Assembly (NCBI RefSeq): GCF_003003235.1
Contig: NZ_PVUE01000008.1
Location: forward strand, 143,876-207,875
DNA length: 64,000 nucleotides
Source of the DNA: Antricoccus suffuscus
Lineage (GTDB): Bacteria > Actinomycetota > Actinomycetes > Mycobacteriales > Antricoccaceae
Direction: 5' to 3'
Positions 62,053 to 64,000 of this stretch are shown here, piece by piece. The notes under the pieces are model-generated. The model was not told the origin of the DNA, did no database searches, and saw nothing but the letters and a program-made list of their open reading frames with translations. Numbering within the stretch: position 1 is the stretch's first letter; each line of letters begins with the position of its first letter. The position numbers were made by a program, and so were the translations under genes.

Positions 62053-63174
62053 CAGGCGCTCGATCGCCGCGCGTGCCGACTCGGCGCGGGCGACGCGGTC
62101 GCGGGTGCGCCGCGGCTCACCGACCTTGGCGAGGTTGAGCAGTCCGGCGTCGCCGCGCGCCTGGCCCTCGGCGATTCGGCCTGCGGCCAGTCGCATCCGC
62201 TGCAGGCTCGCGTCGAAGATCTCGCGGGCGTCGTACTTCCCATACGCCTGGGCGAAAAGCGACAACCGGCGCGCGATGTCCGGCGGCACGATGTCACGGT
62301 AAAGCGGCATGCACGTCCACGCCGCGAAACCGACGTCGTCAAGTGGTACGCCGGGCCCGGCCATGTCCCAGTCGAACAGTCCGACCGCGTCGTCGCCAGA
62401 GAAAGCCCAGTTGTAGGCGCCGGGATCGTTGTGACAGATGATCTCGTCGTCGGCGAGCGCGCGGTCGCCGTACCGCCACGTGACGACGCCTGTCGGCCGG
62501 TACGACGCGACCACATCGTGAAACACCCGCAGTCGGCGCGCCACCGCGACAACCTGCGCATCGGTGAGCATCTCGTCGTCGGGTCGGATCGTCGTACCAG
62601 GGATGTAGCGCAGGATTTCGCGACCGCGCGCGTCGAATCCCAACACCTCTGGCACCGAGGCGCGGCCATGCAGAAACCGCAGTAGCTCGTGCACGGCCGG
62701 TGTCCACGGTCCGGTCGGTCGGCGTACCGTCTCGCCGATCCGCACCGCGCCGCCGGTCCCGCCACCCTCAAGCGGTACGCCGTCCAGCTGCCGCTCGCGC
62801 AGCAGTGAGAGGAACGGCCGGTCCGCGTCCATCCAATTGAGCTCGTCGAGCCGCTCGGGCCCGACCCAGCGCAATGCCGAATGTTCCAGCGCCGTTGGCT
62901 CGCCGGATGCCAGCGACGCCAGGACAACGCGCAGCGTCAGCCCGGGGCGCACCGGCGAGGACACGCCAAGGTCTGCGCCAGCGACGACGGTGCAGCCGAG
63001 CTCCTCCTGGATCTCGCGGACCGCGGCCTGCGCCAGCGACTCGCCGGGTTCGACCTTGCCGCCGGGCAGCTCCCAACGTCCCGCCGCCGCCGGGGGAGAG
63101 GTGCGCTGCGCCGCAAGCAGCAGGCCATCGCGTACGACGGCGACACCTACGACGACGCGATCGGTAGATTCCAC
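62035..63174 (-). CDS. Nudix hydrolase / aminoglycoside-phosphotransferase-like fusion
   Basis: Two domains in one chain. Residues about 5-125 are a Nudix hydrolase with the complete box GKVEPGESLAQAAVREIQEELG (G-x5-E-x7-REUxEExGU) as in MutT-like pyrophosphatases. Residues about 145-379 are an APH-type phosphotransferase with a catalytic HNDPGAYNWAF and FDWDMAGPG. The likely start is GTG 63174; TTG 63207 would add 11 residues. The length is about 379 residues. A coupled role in nucleotide clean-up or metabolite phosphorylation is possible; no substrate can be named. Confidence 0.85.
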   Translation of the reverse strand: MESTDRVVVGVAVVRDGLLLAAQRTSPPAAAGRWELPGGKVEPGESLAQAAVREIQEELGCTVVAGADLGVSSPVRPGLTLRVVLASLASGEPTALEHSALRWVGPERLDELNWMDADRPFLSLLRERQLDGVPLEGGGTGGAVRIGETVRRPTGPWTPAVHELLRFLHGRASVPEVLGFDARGREILRYIPGTTIRPDDEMLTDAQVVAVARRLRVFHDVVASYRPTGVVTWRYGDRALADDEIICHNDPGAYNWAFSGDDAVGLFDWDMAGPGVPLDDVGFAAWTCMPLYRDIVPPDIARRLSLFAQAYGKYDAREIFDASLQRMRLAAGRIAEGQARGDAGLLNLAKVGEPRRTRDRVARAESARAAIERLLDRDG

Positions 63175-63270
63175 GTCACGAAGCCTAAGGGAGCGCGCGG
63201 CGACCAAGTGCGCTAATCGAGGCCGCGTGCACTAATGTCGTGCGGGGTTAACCGTACGAGGGAGACACGA

Positions 63271-63861
63271 ATGCTGCTGAGCGACCGCGATATCCGCGTC
63301 CGGCTGGAGGACGGCGGGCTCGGCCTCGACCCGTTCGACGAAGCGCTCGTCCAGCCGTCCAGCGTCGACGTACGCCTGGACCGGTTCTTCCGGGTGTTCA
63401 ACAACCAGCGATACACCCACATCGACCCCGCCCAGCAGCAGGACGATCTCACCAGCCCGGTCGAGACCAAGGACGACGAACCTCTGGTGCTGCACCCCGG
63501 TGAGTTCGTGCTGGGCTCGACGCTCGAGGTCATCTCGCTCGCCGACGACCTGGCCGGGCGGCTGGAAGGCAAGTCCAGCCTCGGCCGGCTCGGGCTGCTG
63601 ACGCACTCGACCGCCGGCTTCATCGACCCGGGGTTCTCGGGCCACATCACGCTTGAGCTGTCCAACATGGCCAACCTGCCCATCACCCTGTGGCCGGGCA
63701 TGAAGATCGGCCAGCTGTGCCTGTTCCAGCTGACCAGCCCCTCGGAGCACCCCTACGGTTCGGAAATCTACGGTTCGCGCTACCAAGGTCAGCGCGGCCC
63801 AACTCCGTCCCGGTCGTGGATGAATTTCCGCCGCTGGCCCACCGGCTCAGAGCCCGAGTAG
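63271..63861 (+). CDS. dcd: dCTP deaminase (bifunctional dCTP deaminase/dUTPase type)
   Basis: The start is ATG 63271, with GAGGGAG upstream; the frame is open to 63235 without support. The 196 residues match actinobacterial Dcd: [69 protein letters not shown] and the MKIGQLCLF strand. In Mycobacterium tuberculosis this form converts dCTP to dUMP in one protein. It lies alone and is followed by a small terminator. Confidence 0.95.
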   Translation: MLLSDRDIRVRLEDGGLGLDPFDEALVQPSSVDVRLDRFFRVFNNQRYTHIDPAQQQDDLTSPVETKDDEPLVLHPGEFVLGSTLEVISLADDLAGRLEGKSSLGRLGLLTHSTAGFIDPGFSGHITLELSNMANLPITLWPGMKIGQLCLFQLTSPSEHPYGSEIYGSRYQGQRGPTPSRSWMNFRRWPTGSEPE

Positions 63862-63874
63862 GCGGTACTCGGCG

Positions 63875-63902
63875 CGTCATTCGCGACGGATGACGAGTTT
63901 TT
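63875..63902 (+). terminator. Probable terminator after dcd
   Basis: CGTCAT (63875-63880) and ATGACG (63890-63895) pair over six bases with a nine-base loop, followed by AG and a T-run of five. It is 13 bases after the dcd stop and fits a weak rho-independent terminator. Confidence 0.6.
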
Positions 63903-63960
63903 AGTGACTGTGCGGTCAAGGGATTGTCGCAACACCCTGAAACCGTGAATCGAGGCCGGT

Positions 63961-64000
63961 ATGGGTATCGAGGTAGACGCGCGTGAGGCAGTGATCAGAC
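63961..64000 (+). CDS. Possible start of a gene cut by the window edge
   Basis: ATG 63961 opens a frame reading MGIEVDAREAVIR to the window end, with GAGG about eight bases upstream. Thirteen codons cannot be assigned to a family. It is listed only because the 3' end of the window would otherwise appear empty. Confidence 0.3.
   Translation, partial: MGIEVDAREAVIR

Overview
The window is G+C-rich DNA with GTG/TTG starts, tight ATGA gene overlaps and lineage-typical genes: a type VII (ESX) secretion locus, a DUF222/HNH protein, an F420-type LLM oxidoreductase, a bifunctional-type dCTP deaminase and a 10-methyl fatty acid gene pair. This points to a chromosome segment of a free-living actinobacterium (Actinomycetota) outside Streptomyces. 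I cannot name the genus. I see no transposase, phage gene, plasmid gene or CRISPR array.

Region 1 (1-17 kb) is one ESX locus. eccB (cut by the window edge) and eccD run leftward. A one-piece eccC runs rightward, followed by a secreted-protein pair (a small helical-hairpin protein with a YxxxD signal and a large Pro/Gly-rich protein with a Trp-x-Ser turn), eccE and a coupled small gene. Behind them are an SseB-domain gene, a beta-helix/AAA+ ATPase in the place of EccA, an EspI-like MinD-type ATPase and a coupled zinc-ribbon protein.

Region 2 (17-34 kb) mixes acyl-CoA metabolism (acyl-CoA dehydrogenase, CaiB-type CoA transferase, SDR, quinone oxidoreductase, acyl-CoA ligase) with a flippase-like membrane protein. 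It also holds the zwf-gnd-pgi sugar-phosphate operon, an M23 peptidase with a broken 3' end, and the tmsA/tmsB-like pair for 10-methyl-branched (tuberculostearic-type) fatty acids.

Region 3 (34-47 kb) is a catabolic island. A complete Liv-type ABC importer is followed by an acyl-CoA ligase, an SMP-30 lactonase, an NTF2-like protein and a GntR regulator. A TetR regulator is divergent from a VOC dioxygenase-like gene, which precedes a carboxymuconolactone-decarboxylase-like gene and two oxidoreductases. The likely logic is import, CoA activation and ring or side-chain breakdown of an unknown organic acid.

Region 4 (47-64 kb) holds a DUF222/HNH gene (also frameshifted near its 3' end) and a second acyl-CoA module (SDR, LLM, enoyl-CoA hydratase, ACAD10-like kinase, MaoC hydratase). 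A secreted beta-propeller/deacetylase pair follows, then a two-gene respiratory module: an NnrS-like membrane protein and a membrane-cupredoxin-NirK triple fusion. The last part has a DsbA-like protein, tRNA-Gly(CCC), an SCO6745-like protein, an MBL-fold hydrolase, a Nudix-phosphotransferase fusion and dcd. No gene-free stretch exceeds 300 bases.

The most interesting objects are the triple-fusion nitrite reductase, the ESX locus with its beta-helix AAA+ protein and unusual substrate pair, two homopolymer frameshifts that each hide a canonical C-terminus, a repeated intergenic inverted-repeat element, and several operator-like palindromes.
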